A DNA stretch of 64,000 bases, taken from an uncultured Persicobacter sp. Its GTDB lineage: Bacteria > Bacteroidota > Bacteroidia > Cytophagales > Cyclobacteriaceae. The first letter of the stretch is position 1. Every line of letters starts with the position of its first letter. The notes under the pieces are model-generated. The model searched no databases and was not told where the DNA came from. It saw nothing but the letters and a program-made list of their open reading frames with translations. Location of the stretch: contig CANMKE010000001.1 of NCBI GenBank assembly GCA_947498325.1, forward strand, positions 1 through 64,000, written 5' to 3'. Of this stretch, positions 62,676 to 64,000 are shown in pieces. The translations under genes and the position numbers were made by a program.

Positions 62676-62707
62676 AAGGAGCGAAGGAAACTCGCTCCTT
62701 ATTTTTT
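62676..62707. terminator. Terminator between helical protein gene and ruvC
   Basis: AAGGAGCGA (62,676-62,684), 7-nt loop, TCGCTCCTT (62,692-62,700), then ATTTTTT. It overlaps the last codon of ruvC on the opposite strand. Confidence 0.9.
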
Positions 62708-63250
62708 GCGGTCTGGATTATCTTTCAGAAAGGCACTCCAGGAGGCCGATTTGGCGACCTGCTGACCACCGGAAAAATGGTGGGTAACGGCTACGCCGAG
62801 GGCATCGGTAGCATCGAGGTATTCCGGCAGTTCTTTCAGGCTGAGCAGGCTCTTGAGCATGTTGGCCACTTGCTCCTTGGAGGCATTTCCGTTGCCGGTA
62901 ACGGATTGTTTTATTTTTCGGGGAGCATACTCTGTTACGGGGATGTCGTGGTTGAGTGCCGCAGCCATCGCCACGCCCTGCGCACGGCCGAGCTTCAGCA
63001 TGGATTGCGCGTTCTTGCCATAAAATGGCGCCTCGAGGGCTACTTCATCGGGCAAATATTCTTCAATAATGCCCCACACCCTTTCGTAAATCTTTTTGAG
63101 TTTTAAAGCGTGCGAGCTGTACTTTTTTAAATGAATTACTCCATACTGAAGACAAAACATTTTGCTACCTTTAATTTGAATTACCCCATAGCCCATTACC
63201 TGGGTGCCGGGGTCCAAACCAAGAATGATTTTTTCTGTGTTCGATGCCAT
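62699..63250 (-). CDS. ruvC: Crossover junction endodeoxyribonuclease RuvC
   Basis: 183 aa from the ATG at 63,250; a start at 63,343 would add 31 residues not in the family. LGLDPGTQVMGYGVI carries the first catalytic Asp, ALEAPFYGKNAQSMLKLG the conserved Glu, and the C-terminal DATDALGVAVTHH the last acidic residues. It cuts Holliday junctions with RuvAB, which are not nearby. The start overlaps the divergent membrane-protein gene. Confidence 0.95.
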   Translation of the reverse strand: MASNTEKIILGLDPGTQVMGYGVIQIKGSKMFCLQYGVIHLKKYSSHALKLKKIYERVWGIIEEYLPDEVALEAPFYGKNAQSMLKLGRAQGVAMAAALNHDIPVTEYAPRKIKQSVTGNGNASKEQVANMLKSLLSLKELPEYLDATDALGVAVTHHFSGGQQVAKSASWSAFLKDNPDRKK

Positions 63251-64000
63251 TCCGTTTTCAATTGCCAAAAAGCGCCTAAAGCAAAGTTTTTTGTTTTTCA
63301 AAGGACTGCTTTGGTTGGCTTTAATGTATGTACTGTGGAGCAAAATAAAGGATAATTTTCCGGCTTCAGAAATTTATTTTCGCTTTGGGGAGATCACCAC
63401 CATGCCCCTCCGTTATCTCATTTTAGGATTATTGATGGTTCTTAACTGGTCGATGGAAGCGTGGAAATGGCAGTGGATTGTCCGTAAGAATCGTAAGATC
63501 AGCTTTTTTAATGCCCTTGCAGGGGTGTGGTCAGCTTTGGCTTTTTCCTTGGTCGGGCCAATGGGACTCGGGCATTATTTAGGTCGAATATTATCACTGC
63601 AGTCGGGTCGGAATATCCGACTGGTCCTGCTGATATTCATGGGGCAGGTAGCGCAAATGAGCTGGACGCTGTTGTTTGGGCTGGTTGGGCTCTGGGGGTT
63701 TCTTCAGAATATGGCGGTTGATTTTTGGGTTTATGTCTTTTTTGGACTGATGATGGTCGTGGTGGCGTTGGCAATGGGGTGGCGGTATGTTCGGAAGCAC
63801 CCGCGTTGGCAGCAAAGGTTGCGCTTTGTTGGTCGCTACTTCAGTAGGCGAGATTTGCTCAAGATTTGGCTGTTGTCGCTGGGGCGTTATCTGGTGTTTT
63901 GTTTTCAGTTATTATTACTGATGCATTGGCTTGGGGTGGCGCTTCCCGTTAGCGAGCAACTTCAGGGGGTGTTTTTCATGTTCCTGGCCAAATCCGTGAT
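63225..64000 (+). CDS. Flippase-like membrane protein (LPG synthase TM family), 3' end cut
   Basis: An open frame runs to the window end (about 258 codons). The protein is almost entirely membrane helices. It contains LNWSMEAWKWQWIVRKNRKISFF and SLVGPMGLGHYLGRIL, matching the lysylphosphatidylglycerol-synthase transmembrane (UPF0104-like) family of Bacteroidota. The start is uncertain: ATG 63,225 and GTG 63,237 keep the first helix but overlap ruvC, while ATG 63,324 would truncate it. No fused synthase domain is seen in this part. Likely a lipid or glycolipid flippase. Confidence 0.75.
   Translation, partial: MIFSVFDAIPFSIAKKRLKQSFLFFKGLLWLALMYVLWSKIKDNFPASEIYFRFGEITTMPLRYLILGLLMVLNWSMEAWKWQWIVRKNRKISFFNALAGVWSALAFSLVGPMGLGHYLGRILSLQSGRNIRLVLLIFMGQVAQMSWTLLFGLVGLWGFLQNMAVDFWVYVFFGLMMVVVALAMGWRYVRKHPRWQQRLRFVGRYFSRRDLLKIWLLSLGRYLVFCFQLLLLMHWLGVALPVSEQLQGVFFMFLAKSV

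Overview
The window reads as a chromosomal segment of a marine-type Bacteroidota (Cytophagales/Flammeovirga-like). Supporting signs are SusC/DUF4249 pairs, YiaAB, DUF1272, single-domain RRM proteins, and promoters of the Bacteroidota form TTTG-N19-TAnnTTTG at lysS, greA and an OmpA-family gene. The left ~27.5 kb is a mobile element. The remaining ~36 kb is ordinary chromosome. No rRNA, tRNA or CRISPR array was seen.

Mobile element (1 to ~27,600). Every confidently called gene lies on the minus strand. In transcription order it holds: a small HTH regulator (27,019-27,225) with operator-like repeats; a CHC2/TOPRIM primase-helicase; an iteron origin of four 21-bp direct repeats plus an AT-rich stretch and one inverted copy (23,334-23,502); two small paralogous proteins; ParA and ParB; and ten strictly 11-bp-phased repeats beside parB (20,851-20,960). 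An AT-richer cargo cassette follows (13.1-20.1 kb), encoding a RiPP system: an 80-aa double-glycine precursor with a Cys-containing core, an outer-membrane beta-barrel, a radical SAM/SPASM maturase, a C39-peptidase ABC exporter and a tiny lipoprotein. Last comes a compact block of overlapping genes (3-13 kb) that looks like a virion module without recognisable tail genes. It includes a 769-aa LEA14-like/transglutaminase-like/basic/membrane protein, several proteins with one or two membrane segments, an Arg-rich-armed beta protein followed by its own terminator (capsid candidate), a second shorter beta protein, an annexin-repeat-like membrane protein, an RNNNPGN-motif membrane protein and a fibre-like protein. 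It ends in an N6-adenine methyltransferase overlapping a Strawberry-notch-type helicase that runs off the left edge. No integrase, terminase, portal or packaging ATPase is visible, so the left end lies outside the window. The best reading is an integrated phage-plasmid or tailless, perhaps membrane-containing provirus carrying a bacteriocin-like cassette. That is inference.

Chromosome, 28-40 kb: lysS with a textbook promoter, YiaAB protein, Trm11-like methyltransferase, an in-frame GNAT/prolyl-oligopeptidase chimera, an SDR/methyltransferase/TetR group, a GNAT-nitrilase fusion, DUF1272, SelW-like, cytochrome c lipoprotein and RRM protein.

Chromosome, 40-64 kb: PD40-OmpA protein, DUF4249/TonB receptor pair, ComM/YifB ATPase, MsbA-like ABC transporter, TPR protein, Na+/alanine symporter, gcvT, a detached nuoM-nuoN pair, TPR histidine kinase, greA with a terminator in its leader, HIT protein, several secreted unknowns, ruvC and a partial flippase-like membrane protein.
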